A DNA stretch of 64,000 bases from JBFWVD01 sp050246915. GTDB lineage: Bacteria > Actinomycetota > Acidimicrobiia > Acidimicrobiales > Ilumatobacteraceae. The first letter of the stretch is position 1. Every line of letters starts with the position of its first letter. A program made the position numbers and the translations under genes. Where the stretch lies: the NCBI GenBank assembly GCA_050246915.1, contig JBFWVD010000008.1, positions 1-64,000 of the forward strand. The letters run 5' to 3'. Shown here in pieces: positions 42,832 to 52,010 of this stretch. The notes beneath the pieces are model-generated. The model was not told the DNA's origin and searched no databases. It saw only the letters and a program-made list of their open reading frames with translations.

Positions 42832-43424
42832 CCATCGAAAAGCACCGCCAGTGGGGATCGCCGTCGCCGCTGCCCGCCGACGCTCCCGTCGCGTCCAGCG
42901 ATGCTGAGCTCGCGGCGCTGGTCGCTCGTGGCATCGGTCCGATCGGCATCCTCGGCGGCGATCTGTGCCGCACCGTCGGCGGCAATGGGAACCGCGATCG
43001 GCTGCGCAGCGGTGAGGCCGTGAGCCTGCCCTGCGATGTGCTGCAGGTGGAGCTGGACAGCCAGGCGTCAATTGCAGTTGCGCACGTGGTGCTGCGTCGA
43101 TCGTGGTGGCGGGGCCCGCTCGTGGCAGTGATGAACGCTCAGTTCATCGGCGAATGGAACGTGGCGCCCCGATCGCATCCCAACGATGGGTTGATGGACG
43201 TGCTCAGCGCCGACGCGATGTCGTTCGATCAACGACTGAAGGCGAAGCGTCGCCTGCCCAGCGGCGTGCACGTGCCCCACCCGAACATCGCGCAGTCACG
43301 CACCGCGACGTGGGAGCGACGATTCGAACGACCCATCGGGGTATGGCTCGACGGCGTCGCTCACGGCCGGGCGACGCAGGTGTCCATCACCGTCCGGCCC
43401 GACGCCATGACGATCGTGGTCTGA
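42828..43424 (+). CDS. Stand-alone YegS/diacylglycerol-kinase-type C-terminal domain protein
   Basis: The protein has 198 residues. The second half is the lipid-kinase C-terminal beta-sandwich: NAQFIGEWNVAPRSHPNDGLMDVL, and RPIGVWLDGVAHGRATQVSITVRPDAMTIVV. The catalytic N-terminal domain (G-G-D-G-T motif) is missing; the N-terminal ~80 residues (GIGPIGILGGDLCRTVGG) fit only the edge of the fold. It may be regulatory or bind a substrate. It is coupled to helY (ATGA at 42828-42831). Confidence 0.72.
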   Translation: MTIEKHRQWGSPSPLPADAPVASSDAELAALVARGIGPIGILGGDLCRTVGGNGNRDRLRSGEAVSLPCDVLQVELDSQASIAVAHVVLRRSWWRGPLVAVMNAQFIGEWNVAPRSHPNDGLMDVLSADAMSFDQRLKAKRRLPSGVHVPHPNIAQSRTATWERRFERPIGVWLDGVAHGRATQVSITVRPDAMTIVV

Positions 43425-43483
43425 ACCGGTAACCGACCAACCCAGGCATCGAGATCCCGGGCATGGCCGCCTAACGTCGAGGT

Positions 43484-44470
43484 ATGGACGCTTGGATCCT
43501 CGATCAGTCGCCCGGCAGCTACCGATGGGGCGCGATCGAGCCCCCGGAACTCGGCCCGCTCGATGTACGGGTCGAGGTGAAGGCCAGCGCGCTCAACCAC
43601 ATGGACCTGTGGGTCACCAAGGCCATGCCCAAGCCCCATCTGCCTCACATCCCCGGATGCGATGTGGTCGGTGTGGTCGACGCGGTCGGCCCACTGGTCA
43701 CCAATGCCAAGCCGGGGGACGAGGTCGTCATCAACCCGGCCGTATCGCCGATCGAAGATGTCGTTGCCTTGGGCAACGACAGCCCGATGGGGCCCGGCTT
43801 CGGCATCTTGGGTGAGCATCGATGGGGCGGTCACGGTGAGTTCATCGTCGTGCCGTCGCACAACGTGGTGCCCAAGCCGGCCGGACGCAGCTGGGTCGAG
43901 TGCGCGGCCTACCCGCTCGCCTACCTGACGGCGCTGCGCATGCTGCGCCGCGCCCGGCTCACGGCCGGTGAGACCGTGGTCGTCGTCGGCATCGGTTCGG
44001 GCGTGTCGTGCGCCGCGCTGACCTTGGCGAGATGGATGGGAGCGGAGGTGCACGCCACCAGCCGCAGCGCAGCCAAACGAGATCAGGCGATCGCCCTCGG
44101 CGCGGCCGCGGTACACGACTCGGCGGCCGATCGATGGCCGGTGCAGGCCGATGTGGTCATCGAGTCGGTCGGGCCAGCCACGTGGGACCAATCGGTGCGC
44201 GCCCTCAAACCGGGTGGCCGCCTCGTCGTGTGCGGCGGGACGTCCGGCTCGTCGGTGCAACTGAACTTGCCCCGACTGTTCTTCAAGCAGATCGAGATCA
44301 TCGGATCCACGATGGGCTCCTACGAGGAGTTCGCCATCCTCACCAGCCTCATCGATCGGGGCCTGCCGGTGATCGTCGATCGCGTGTACCCACTCGACGA
44401 CTATCCCTCGGCGTTGGCCCGCCTCGAGAGCTCGGAGCAACTCGGCAAGATCGTGCTCGACCACAGCTGA
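43484..44470 (+). CDS. Medium-chain dehydrogenase/reductase, zinc- or quinone-type
   Basis: The protein has 328 residues. N-terminal GroES-like domain: GPLDVRVEVKASALNHMDLWVTK, PHIPGCDVVGVVDAVG, GDEVVINPA; coenzyme domain: ETVVVVGIGSGVSCAALTLARWMGAEVHATSRS and ALKPGGRLVVCGGTSG. The four-cysteine structural zinc loop of alcohol dehydrogenases is absent, so a quinone-oxidoreductase-like or crotonyl-CoA-reductase-like role is more likely. Substrate unknown. It is downstream of the YegS-type gene by 59 nt. Confidence 0.88.
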   Translation: MDAWILDQSPGSYRWGAIEPPELGPLDVRVEVKASALNHMDLWVTKAMPKPHLPHIPGCDVVGVVDAVGPLVTNAKPGDEVVINPAVSPIEDVVALGNDSPMGPGFGILGEHRWGGHGEFIVVPSHNVVPKPAGRSWVECAAYPLAYLTALRMLRRARLTAGETVVVVGIGSGVSCAALTLARWMGAEVHATSRSAAKRDQAIALGAAAVHDSAADRWPVQADVVIESVGPATWDQSVRALKPGGRLVVCGGTSGSSVQLNLPRLFFKQIEIIGSTMGSYEEFAILTSLIDRGLPVIVDRVYPLDDYPSALARLESSEQLGKIVLDHS

Positions 44471-44511
44471 GCCTCGCGTTCGAGCCGATGGTCCCCGGGC
44501 TGGCGCAATGA

Positions 44512-44844
44512 TCAGCGATCGATGTCGTACTTCGATGGCTCACGCCGCGACGCGAAGGCAGCCCATGCATCGATGTCTCCGATCGGTCCAGGTCCCGTCA
44601 TCGCGTCCCCCGTCGAACGCGCCCGCGAACGTGCGATCTCGAACCGACGCACTGACGGTCGAACCAGGACCAGATAGCCAACCGCGGTGATCCATCCGAA
44701 CAGAGCAATCGTGATGACCCAGAGGGTCTTGGAGCGCCCAGAGTCTCGAAACGCCCGATGATCCCGTCGAACCAAGTCAACGATGCCCCAGATCCAGCAG
44801 AAGGCAAGAGCCATCACAACAGCAACAATCACCTCGGCGCCCAT
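44512..44844 (-). CDS. PLDc_N-type small membrane protein (110 aa)
   Basis: The ATG at 44844 gives MGAEVIVAVVMALAFCWIWGIVDLVRRD, then SKTLWVITIALFGWITAVGYLVLV, two membrane segments. This is the phospholipase D-nuclease N-terminal (PLDc_N) arrangement, W-x-x-x-x-DL...W...P...G...Y-x-x, here without the nuclease. The tail is soluble (DAWAAFASRREPSKYD). The longer upstream frame is not supported. It is divergent from the double CoA-transferase gene, 149 nt apart. Confidence 0.7.
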   Translation of the reverse strand: MGAEVIVAVVMALAFCWIWGIVDLVRRDHRAFRDSGRSKTLWVITIALFGWITAVGYLVLVRPSVRRFEIARSRARSTGDAMTGPGPIGDIDAWAAFASRREPSKYDIDR

Positions 44845-44993
44845 CGCTGCGATTGTGTCACGCCACTTGTCTCCGCGGCGCGGCCATCGTCGGATCCGAA
44901 CTGGCCCGCCTGGGCTGCGATCGCCGGACTGACGGGCCTCCACCTAGAGTCCCGACCGGGGGAGCGGCGGCGACGTCGCCGGGGAAGGGACAC

Positions 44994-47336
44994 ATGAGCG
45001 CGCAACCACTCGCATTGGCCGGCTTGAGGGTTCTCGATCTGACGTGGGGGATCTCGGGCCCGATCGTCACGATGCTGCTGTCGGACCGAGGCGCCGACGT
45101 GGTCAAGATCGAACCACCCGGTGGTGATCGGTTCCGTGACAGCGCGGGCTACACCGTGTGGAACCGGGGTAAGCGCTCGATCGTGCTCGATCTGCACACA
45201 CCCGAGGGCGTGCGCGAACTGAAGCGCCTCGCCGCCGAGGCCGACGTCCTCGTCGAGAGCTTCTCACCGGGCACTACCGGTCACCTCGGCATCGACGAAG
45301 CAACGATGCGCGCGATCAACCCACGGCTCATCTACTGCTCGATCACGGGCTATGGGCGCCACGGCGCCAACGCCGATCGACCCGGTTACGACGGCCTGGT
45401 GCAGGCCCGCATGGGCCTCCAGATCGAGCAGCCCGGACTGCGGCCCGGGCCCGTCTTCCTGCACACGCCGATGCCGTCGATGGGTGCGGCCTTCCTCGCC
45501 TCGATCGGCATCCGGGCGGCGCTGTTCGCCAGAGAGGTGACCGGACTCGGTCAATGGGTGGAGACGTCGCTCGCCCAAGGCGTGTTGCTGTGGACCACCC
45601 AGATCTGGAAGCGGGCCTCGAACCCCACGCCGAACCTGCACGATCTGTGGCGCTACCGAGATCTGCCACCCACCCCCTGCTTCGAGGCGAGCGACGGCCA
45701 GTGGTTCCATCCCATGCCCGGTGGGATCCCCGCTGCGCTCGCACACGTGGGGAGAGACCCGGGCGAGATCAATCTCGCCCACGTCGCCACCGGCTCACAC
45801 CAAGATCGGTCAACGACGTTCAAAGCGATGCGCGATCTGTACCTGACACGGCCCCGCGACGAGTGGGTCGCCGTCCTCCAGGCAGCCGACACCCCCTGCC
45901 AACCCGTCGGACGCGCCGAGGACGCGTTCTTCCATCCACAACTCATCGAGAACGGGGCAGTCACCACTATCGACGTTCCCGGCATCGGCCCGGTCATCCA
46001 GTTCGGTCGCGCGTTCCGCATGGAGGGCGAGGACAAGACGCTCACCACCACGCCGCCACCGCCCGTCGGCGCCCATCGCATCGAGGATGTGCTCGCCGGT
46101 TGGTCGAACGCGCCGCGATTCGAGGCTCGCACCGCGCCACGTCGAGCAGGCCGCGATGCCCCGGGGTCGAGCGCCGGGCCGCTGGCCGGTCTGCGGGTGT
46201 TGGACTTCGGCGCTCAACTCGCCGGGCCGTTCGCCCCGATGATGCTGGGCGACCTCGGCGCCGACGTGATCAAGATCGATCCGTTCGCGGCGGTTGGCGG
46301 CTTCGACGACTCCACGTGGGTGGCGTGCCAACGCGGCAAGCGCAGCGTGGTCATCGACCTCAAGTCCGACAAGGGCCAAGAGGTGATGCGGGCGCTCATC
46401 ACCGGAGCCGATGTCGTGCACTGGAATTTGCGCACCGGCGTCGCCGATCGGTTGGGCTTCGGCTACGAACAGGTGCGGGCCATCAACCCCAACGTCGTGT
46501 GGGGCCACGTCACCGCTTACGGCGGCACCGGGCCCCTGGCGAAGTTCCCCGGCGTCGATCAGATGGGGCAAGCCATCTGCGGACACGAATGGGAGCAAGG
46601 AGCCACCGACAACGGTGGCCATCCCACGTGGTATCGGTTCGGCATGTGCGACGCGTCGGCGGCGATGTGCTCGGTGATGGGCGTGCTCGAAGCGCTGCTG
46701 ACCTGTGGAGACCGATCGCGTCGCGTCGACGCCGACATCATCACGGGGGCCTTGCTCATGGCATCGAACGCCTTCGTGGGTCCCGACTCGCTCGAGCGTC
46801 GAGCGCATCTCGACGGCAACCAGATGGGGCTCGGTCCGCTCTATCGGCTGTACGAGACGAGCGATGGTTGGCTCTGCATTGCTGTGCTCACCGACGTGCA
46901 GTGGACATCGCTGTGCAATGCCATCGGGCAACCCGAATTGACAACCGACAGTCGCTTCAGCGACGACGCCGCCCGCAGGACGAACGCGATTCAACTGGCG
47001 ATCGAACTCGAGACGGTCTTCGCCACGCGGACCGCCGAGGAGTGGTTCGTCGCGCTCGACACCAACGATGTCCCGTGTGAGGTCTCCGCCCTCGACTTCG
47101 GGGACCGCTTCTACGACGATCCGGACGTCGTCGCCAACGGATGGGTCGCCGGGTTCGAACATCCCACGTGGGGACATCTGGAGCAGGCGGGCAAGCTGCT
47201 GGATCTCTCGGCCACTCCGGTGAAGGTCCAAGGACCGCCACCAGTTCGAGGTGCGCACACCCGTGAGGTGCTGCTCGAACTCGGTTACAGCGCGAGCGAT
47301 CTCGACGAGCTGGCAGCCCAGGGCGTCATCTCCTGA
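44994..47336 (+). CDS. Family III CoA-transferase, two fused domains
   Basis: The protein has 780 residues, about twice the family's ~400. Each half opens like a CaiB/BaiF enzyme: residues ~5-375 with GLRVLDLTWGISGPIVTMLLSDRGADVVKIEPPGGD, and residues ~395-780 with GLRVLDFGAQLAGPFAPMMLGDLGADVIKIDP. Both keep an Asp in the catalytic position (RPGYDGLVQARMG and FPGVDQMGQAICG). They move CoA between acyl-CoA and carboxylic acid. The ATG at 44994 has AAGGGA just upstream. Substrates are unknown. Confidence 0.88.
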   Translation: MSAQPLALAGLRVLDLTWGISGPIVTMLLSDRGADVVKIEPPGGDRFRDSAGYTVWNRGKRSIVLDLHTPEGVRELKRLAAEADVLVESFSPGTTGHLGIDEATMRAINPRLIYCSITGYGRHGANADRPGYDGLVQARMGLQIEQPGLRPGPVFLHTPMPSMGAAFLASIGIRAALFAREVTGLGQWVETSLAQGVLLWTTQIWKRASNPTPNLHDLWRYRDLPPTPCFEASDGQWFHPMPGGIPAALAHVGRDPGEINLAHVATGSHQDRSTTFKAMRDLYLTRPRDEWVAVLQAADTPCQPVGRAEDAFFHPQLIENGAVTTIDVPGIGPVIQFGRAFRMEGEDKTLTTTPPPPVGAHRIEDVLAGWSNAPRFEARTAPRRAGRDAPGSSAGPLAGLRVLDFGAQLAGPFAPMMLGDLGADVIKIDPFAAVGGFDDSTWVACQRGKRSVVIDLKSDKGQEVMRALITGADVVHWNLRTGVADRLGFGYEQVRAINPNVVWGHVTAYGGTGPLAKFPGVDQMGQAICGHEWEQGATDNGGHPTWYRFGMCDASAAMCSVMGVLEALLTCGDRSRRVDADIITGALLMASNAFVGPDSLERRAHLDGNQMGLGPLYRLYETSDGWLCIAVLTDVQWTSLCNAIGQPELTTDSRFSDDAARRTNAIQLAIELETVFATRTAEEWFVALDTNDVPCEVSALDFGDRFYDDPDVVANGWVAGFEHPTWGHLEQAGKLLDLSATPVKVQGPPPVRGAHTREVLLELGYSASDLDELAAQGVIS

Positions 47337-47359
47337 GAGGCCGGGTCTACAGTTCTTCG

Positions 47360-48571
47360 ATGGCCACCGACCCTTCAGCTGACCTGGTCGAGGCGGCCAA
47401 GGCCGCAGTGCTCGCCGACATCGACCGCCGCGCCGGCGAGCTCATCGAAGCCTCTCGTGCCATCCACGCCCGACCCGAGCTCGCGTTCGAGGAGCACCAC
47501 GCCCATGATCTGCTGACGTCGATGCTGACCGATGCCGGGCTCGACACCGAGCGAGGTGCCTTCGGCCTCACCACCGCGTTCCAGGCCACGGCCGGCACCA
47601 GCGGACCGGTCGTCGGCATCATGTGCGAGTACGACGCCTTGCCGGAGATCGGGCACGCCTGCGGACACAACATCATCGCCACTGCCGGGCTCGGCGCGGG
47701 TCTGGCCGCGGCCGTCATCGCCGACCAGTTCGGTGGACAGGTCCGCATCCTGGGCACGCCGGCGGAAGAGGGCGGCGGGGGCAAGGTGATGATGGCCGAG
47801 CGCGGCGCGTTCGACGGGTTGGACGCGGCGATGATGGTGCACCCCGCCGGCGCCGATCTCACCGCCATGAACTGCGTGGCCATACAGCGGTTGAACATCG
47901 AGTACCTCGGCGAAGCGGCGCACGCTGCCGCGGCACCGCATCTCGGTCGCAACGCGCTCGACGCCGCGGTGCTCGGCTACATGAACGTGGCCGCGCTGCG
48001 ACAGCACATCCGCTCCAACGAGCGCATCCACGGGATCTTCACCCATGGCGGCGACAAGCCCAACATCGTGCCCAAGTACGCCAGCCAGTTCTGGTACATC
48101 CGCTCGGGCACCATGGCGTCGCTGCAACCACTCAAAGATCGCGTGCTCACTGCGTTGCAGGCCGGCGCGATGGCCAGTGGCTGCTCCTGTCAGCACACGT
48201 GGGATCAGTACCCCTATTCCGACATGCTCGACAACGGCCCACTCGTCGACGCGTACGCCGCCAACGCCGATCGGCTCGGCCGGTTGGTGAAGGTGCCGGG
48301 CGACGTGAACAAGGTCGTCGGTTCCACCGACATGGGCAACGTGAGCTACCTCGTGCCGTCCATCCATCCCCTCATCAAGGTCTCACCGGCGCACGTGGCC
48401 ATCCACACGCCTGAGTTCGAGCGCTACGCCGGCGGCGTCGATGGCGACAAGGCCGTCATCGACGGGGCCAAGGCCATGGCCATGACCGTCGTGGACATCT
48501 GGCTGTCAGCCACGCTGCGTGAGAAGGCCCACGACGAATACCTCATCGCACTGAGCGAGGCAGGGGCGTGA
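47360..48571 (+). CDS. M20-family amidohydrolase
   Basis: The protein has 403 residues. It shows IHARPELAFEEHHAHDLLTSML, IMCEYDALPEIGHACGHNIIATAGL (metal-binding), ILGTPAEEGGGGK and MMVHPAGAD, then a dimerisation domain with GEAAHAAAAPHLGRNALDAAV, and VGSTDMGNVSYLVP near the end. The layout fits the p-aminobenzoyl-glutamate hydrolase AbgB-like branch. The natural substrate is unknown. It follows the CoA-transferase by 23 nt, so they may share a transcript. Confidence 0.9.
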   Translation: MATDPSADLVEAAKAAVLADIDRRAGELIEASRAIHARPELAFEEHHAHDLLTSMLTDAGLDTERGAFGLTTAFQATAGTSGPVVGIMCEYDALPEIGHACGHNIIATAGLGAGLAAAVIADQFGGQVRILGTPAEEGGGGKVMMAERGAFDGLDAAMMVHPAGADLTAMNCVAIQRLNIEYLGEAAHAAAAPHLGRNALDAAVLGYMNVAALRQHIRSNERIHGIFTHGGDKPNIVPKYASQFWYIRSGTMASLQPLKDRVLTALQAGAMASGCSCQHTWDQYPYSDMLDNGPLVDAYAANADRLGRLVKVPGDVNKVVGSTDMGNVSYLVPSIHPLIKVSPAHVAIHTPEFERYAGGVDGDKAVIDGAKAMAMTVVDIWLSATLREKAHDEYLIALSEAGA

Positions 48572-48652
48572 CCCTGCTGCTGCTGGTCGGGGCTCCGCGA
48601 TGCCGACGACCACGCTGAGCGGTCCCCGACAAACCGGATCGGCCCAGGTACC

Positions 48653-50263
48653 GTGCCAGACGTGACGGTGTACGTAGCAGAGGAGTTCTCGGCCGACGAG
48701 GCCGACATCCTCCGGCGCTATTTCACCAACCTCGACCAACCCGTGTTCGCACTGGTGAACCTGCCCGAGGTGGTGAAGGGTGCGCTGTTCGCCCGATACA
48801 GCCGATCACCCAAGAGCTTGCGACGCCTCTTCCTCGATGAGTTCGTCGGCGATCTCGAAGTGGCTGGCGACGATTCCATCGACGCCACCGCCGGTCTCCG
48901 CCGCGCCGAGGAGCTCTACGACAAGGTCTTCTTCGAATACGGCGATGACTCGGTCGCCCAGCTCGGGGGAGTGCATCTGGCCTGCGAGCAGGCATCCAAC
49001 TTGCTCACCAAGATCCTCGAATGGGGACGCCTGGCCAGCTACCTCGAGCAGTCGACGCGCTACATCGCTTACGACACCCGCTCAGCGGGCCGCTATCGCT
49101 ACTACCGCGATCCGGACATCCTCGCGTCGAACCTGGGGACCCGATACGTCGGCGAGATGGACCGCATGTTCGATGCCTACTCCGATCTCATCCCCGTGCT
49201 CGTGGAGCACTTCAGAGTGCGGTTCCCCAAGGCGACCAGCGATTCCGATTTCGTCTATCGCCAGGCGATCCGGGCCAAGGCGTTCGACGCCCTACGCGGG
49301 ATCCTGCCCGCCGCGGCAGTGTCCAACGTCGGCATCTACGGCTCGGGCCAGGCGTACGAGTCGATGCTGTTGCGCATGCGTTCGCACCCCTTGCCCGAAG
49401 CGCGCGAGTACGCCGACATGATGTTGCTCGAGCTGCGAAAGGTGATCCCCAGCTTCTTGCGGCGCGTCGACCTGGCCGATCGCGGGGGAGCGTGGTCGGA
49501 CTACATGTCCACCAATCGCGATGCCACCGCCGAGATCACCGAACAGCTCTTCGGAGATCTCGATGATGAGATCGCCCCGTCGGTGAAGCTGCTCGACTTC
49601 GATCCCGAAGGCGAGGACAAGCTGCTCGCCGCCATCGCCTACTCGTCGAGCCATCTGCCCGAAGAGCAGTTGATGCGCCGGGTGAAGGAACTCGGCGCCG
49701 ACGAGCGCGTATCGCTCATGCGGGCCTATGTCGGTGAGCGCAACAATCGGCGCCATCGACCGGGACGGGCCTTCGAACGCACGGGCTACCGCTTCGACAT
49801 CCTCAGCGACTACGGGGCCTTCCGCGATCTGCAGCGCCATCGTCTCCTCACCCTCGAGTGGCAGACGCTGTCGACTCGCCACGGCTACGTACGTCCGGAC
49901 GCTGTCGATGCCGCGGGATGCGCGGGGGTGTTCGACGCGGCCATGGCCCGCTCAGCTGGGCTCCACGACGCTCTGCTCGACCGGTTTCCCGCCCAAGCGC
50001 CCTACGCCGTGGCCATGGCGTATCGGGTGCGCTACGTGATGCAGATGAACGCTCGCGAAGCGATGCACCTGCTCGAGCTGCGCACGACCCCAGCCGGCCA
50101 TCCGTCCTATCGCCGGGTGTGTCAGGAGATGCACCGTCTCATCGCCGAGCAGGCCGGCCATCGGGCCATCGCCGAGGCGATGTCGATGGTCGATCATTCC
50201 GAGGCGGACCTCGAGCGTCTCGAGTCCGAGCGCCGCGCCGAAGCCCGTCGGTTGCTGCGCTGA
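48653..50263 (+). CDS. FAD-dependent thymidylate synthase, double-domain type
   Basis: The protein has 536 residues, about twice normal ThyX. Each half carries a version of the ThyX motif: first half WGRLASYLEQSTRYIAYD, second half DLQRHRLLTLEWQTLSTRHGY with the RHR flavin motif. The first half lacks the RHR. Other ThyX-like parts are FFEYGDDSVAQLGGVHLACEQ and AREAMHLLELRTTPAGHPSYR. ThyX methylates dUMP with folate and FAD. Whether this double form makes dTMP or has another role is uncertain. The start is a GTG at 48653. Confidence 0.82.
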   Translation: MPDVTVYVAEEFSADEADILRRYFTNLDQPVFALVNLPEVVKGALFARYSRSPKSLRRLFLDEFVGDLEVAGDDSIDATAGLRRAEELYDKVFFEYGDDSVAQLGGVHLACEQASNLLTKILEWGRLASYLEQSTRYIAYDTRSAGRYRYYRDPDILASNLGTRYVGEMDRMFDAYSDLIPVLVEHFRVRFPKATSDSDFVYRQAIRAKAFDALRGILPAAAVSNVGIYGSGQAYESMLLRMRSHPLPEAREYADMMLLELRKVIPSFLRRVDLADRGGAWSDYMSTNRDATAEITEQLFGDLDDEIAPSVKLLDFDPEGEDKLLAAIAYSSSHLPEEQLMRRVKELGADERVSLMRAYVGERNNRRHRPGRAFERTGYRFDILSDYGAFRDLQRHRLLTLEWQTLSTRHGYVRPDAVDAAGCAGVFDAAMARSAGLHDALLDRFPAQAPYAVAMAYRVRYVMQMNAREAMHLLELRTTPAGHPSYRRVCQEMHRLIAEQAGHRAIAEAMSMVDHSEADLERLESERRAEARRLLR

Positions 50264-50408
50264 GCGCGTCCTCATGAGGAGCCACGCTCGGCGCTGGGCC
50301 CCTCGCCGCGACCGGCATTGGACGATCGTCGGTGACAGGCTTCGCGTCGTGGCCCCTCAGTCGCATCCGATCCCGGCCGATCTGTACATGGTGGAACCCG
50401 GTCACGTC

Positions 50409-51416
50409 ATGCGACGCCGTCCCCGCTTCGCCGCAGTGTCCATGACGCTGTGCCTCGGGCTCACCGCTGCGACCCTCTCGACGGTGAGCGCGGTGGTCAC
50501 GGCCGCCCCGGCACTCGCCGCCCAGACCTACACGGTCCAGACGGGCGATACGTTGATCCGCCTGGCGAACCGTTGGAAGGTCACCACCAAGGCCGTCTTG
50601 GCCGCCAACCCGAAGCTGTCCGACGCCGATCGCATTCGGATCGGCCAGGTGCTGAACATCCCCGCCAATGCCCAGTCGGGCGATGCCAGCATCACCGCTG
50701 CCAGCGCGGCGAGCACCAACGACGCCGAGCCCGGCGGCGCAGCAACACCGATCGCGTCGACGGGGGGCGACGAAAAGGCTCCCGACCGACCGGCCAAGAT
50801 CGCCTACCCACCCCCACTTCCGGGCGACAGCCACACGGTGGTCAAGGGCGACACGCTGAGCGAGATCGCCCATGAGCATGGCAAGACGGTCCAGCAACTC
50901 ATGCAGGCCAACAAGATCACCAACGCCGACAAGGTGAAGTTGGGGCAGGTCATCACCATCCCCAAGGACCGCTACACGAATCTGCCCAGCCGCCTGGTCG
51001 AACGCAGCGAGCGTCAGGTACTCATGGGGTACTTCGATCTGGCCGCCGCTGAATCCGGGGTCGATCCCAGTCTTCTGAAGGCCTTGGCGTGGGTCGAGAG
51101 CGGCTGGCAACCCCGGGTCCTGTCCAACGTCGGGGCCATGGGCATCTGTCAGCTGATGCCCGCCACCGCGAGCGAGCTGGCGATGATGCTCGGCGATCCA
51201 ACCCTCGATCCGTGGGATCCGGTCGACAACATCCGCATGGGCGCGCGCCATCTGCGGTTCGTCCTCGACACCTTCGACGGCGACACCACCAAGGCGATCG
51301 CCGCGTACTACCAAGGCCACGCCGCGGTGCAACGACGAGGCGTGAGCGCCAAGGGAAAGGCCTACGCAACCACCGTTGCCGCTCATCAGAAACGCTTCAC
51401 TCCGACCAGCTCGTGA
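50409..51416 (+). CDS. Secreted LysM and lytic transglycosylase protein
   Basis: The protein has 335 residues from the ATG at 50409. A signal peptide (RRRPRFAAVSMTLCLGLTAATLS...) ends around APALAA. Two LysM domains follow: YTVQTGDTLIRLANRWKVT and HTVVKGDTLSEIAHEHGKT, separated by an Ala/Thr-rich linker. The C-terminal transglycosylase domain has ESGVDPSLLKALAWVESGWQPR (catalytic Glu), GAMGICQLMPATA and AAYYQGHAAVQRRG. It binds and cleaves peptidoglycan. An ATG at 50388 is an alternative start. No recognised riboswitch was found in its leader. Confidence 0.92.
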   Translation: MRRRPRFAAVSMTLCLGLTAATLSTVSAVVTAAPALAAQTYTVQTGDTLIRLANRWKVTTKAVLAANPKLSDADRIRIGQVLNIPANAQSGDASITAASAASTNDAEPGGAATPIASTGGDEKAPDRPAKIAYPPPLPGDSHTVVKGDTLSEIAHEHGKTVQQLMQANKITNADKVKLGQVITIPKDRYTNLPSRLVERSERQVLMGYFDLAAAESGVDPSLLKALAWVESGWQPRVLSNVGAMGICQLMPATASELAMMLGDPTLDPWDPVDNIRMGARHLRFVLDTFDGDTTKAIAAYYQGHAAVQRRGVSAKGKAYATTVAAHQKRFTPTSS

Positions 51417-51536
51417 GGCTGATGGGACCGACGTCACAACGTTGATCCGGTGCGCGGACGAGGGCTGGACGTATGATCCCGGCCCGCGTTGGGGAAACGC
51501 TGACACCGTCACGAGTAGGGAGCAGGTTGATCAGTC

Positions 51537-52010
51537 ATGGCCGACGATTTCGAGGACGAGGAACCCGAGTTCGAGGAGGTCGTCGACGACGAGGTGCCTG
51601 AGGATCTCGACGAAGACGAGGTCCCGGAGGATCTCGACGAAGATGATGCGTTCGTCCTCGATGACGACGACGCCCTCACCGACGACGAGGACGACGTCGA
51701 TGTCGACGATCGAGGCCCTCGCGTGGTGGCCGCTCCGGCCAGCTCCGAGGAAGAGGACGACGATGAGGACATCATCGACCCCGACGACGTCGAGGCCGAC
51801 CTCGACACCATCCTCAAAGACCGACTGGTGGCAGCCGACGACGAGCAGCCCGATGACGACGAGGAGAACGAGGTCGACGATCGCGGCGACCCGGTGGACC
51901 GCATCGCACCGAAGCGGGCAGACGAGTTCGTCTGCCAGTCGTGCTTCTTGCTGAAGTCCAACAATCAACTCGCCGATCCCAAGAACAGGCTCTGCTCCGA
52001 CTGTGTCTGA
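51537..52010 (+). CDS. DUF4193 protein: acidic region plus zinc finger
   Basis: The protein has 157 residues. About 110 residues are Asp/Glu-rich and probably disordered. The conserved end is ADEFVCQSCFLLKSNNQLADPKNRLCSDCV, the DUF4193 zinc motif C-x-x-C...C-x-x-C seen in mycobacterial proteins, which are usually shorter. Function is unknown. The acidic region suggests interaction with basic partners such as RNA polymerase or ribosomal proteins (inference). Its stop overlaps the next gene start by 8 nt. Confidence 0.85.
   Translation: MADDFEDEEPEFEEVVDDEVPEDLDEDEVPEDLDEDDAFVLDDDDALTDDEDDVDVDDRGPRVVAAPASSEEEDDDEDIIDPDDVEADLDTILKDRLVAADDEQPDDDEENEVDDRGDPVDRIAPKRADEFVCQSCFLLKSNNQLADPKNRLCSDCV

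Noticed and set aside
2656..43180. CAAC-N5-GTTG sites (for example near 2656, 8604, 19690, 42190, 43176)
   Set aside because: Only about five noticed, without the flanking pattern; used as an informal control for the N4 family.
50274..50408. Possible cyclic-di-AMP riboswitch before the LysM/transglycosylase gene
   Set aside because: Such genes often have one in actinobacteria, but I could not find the conserved core here.
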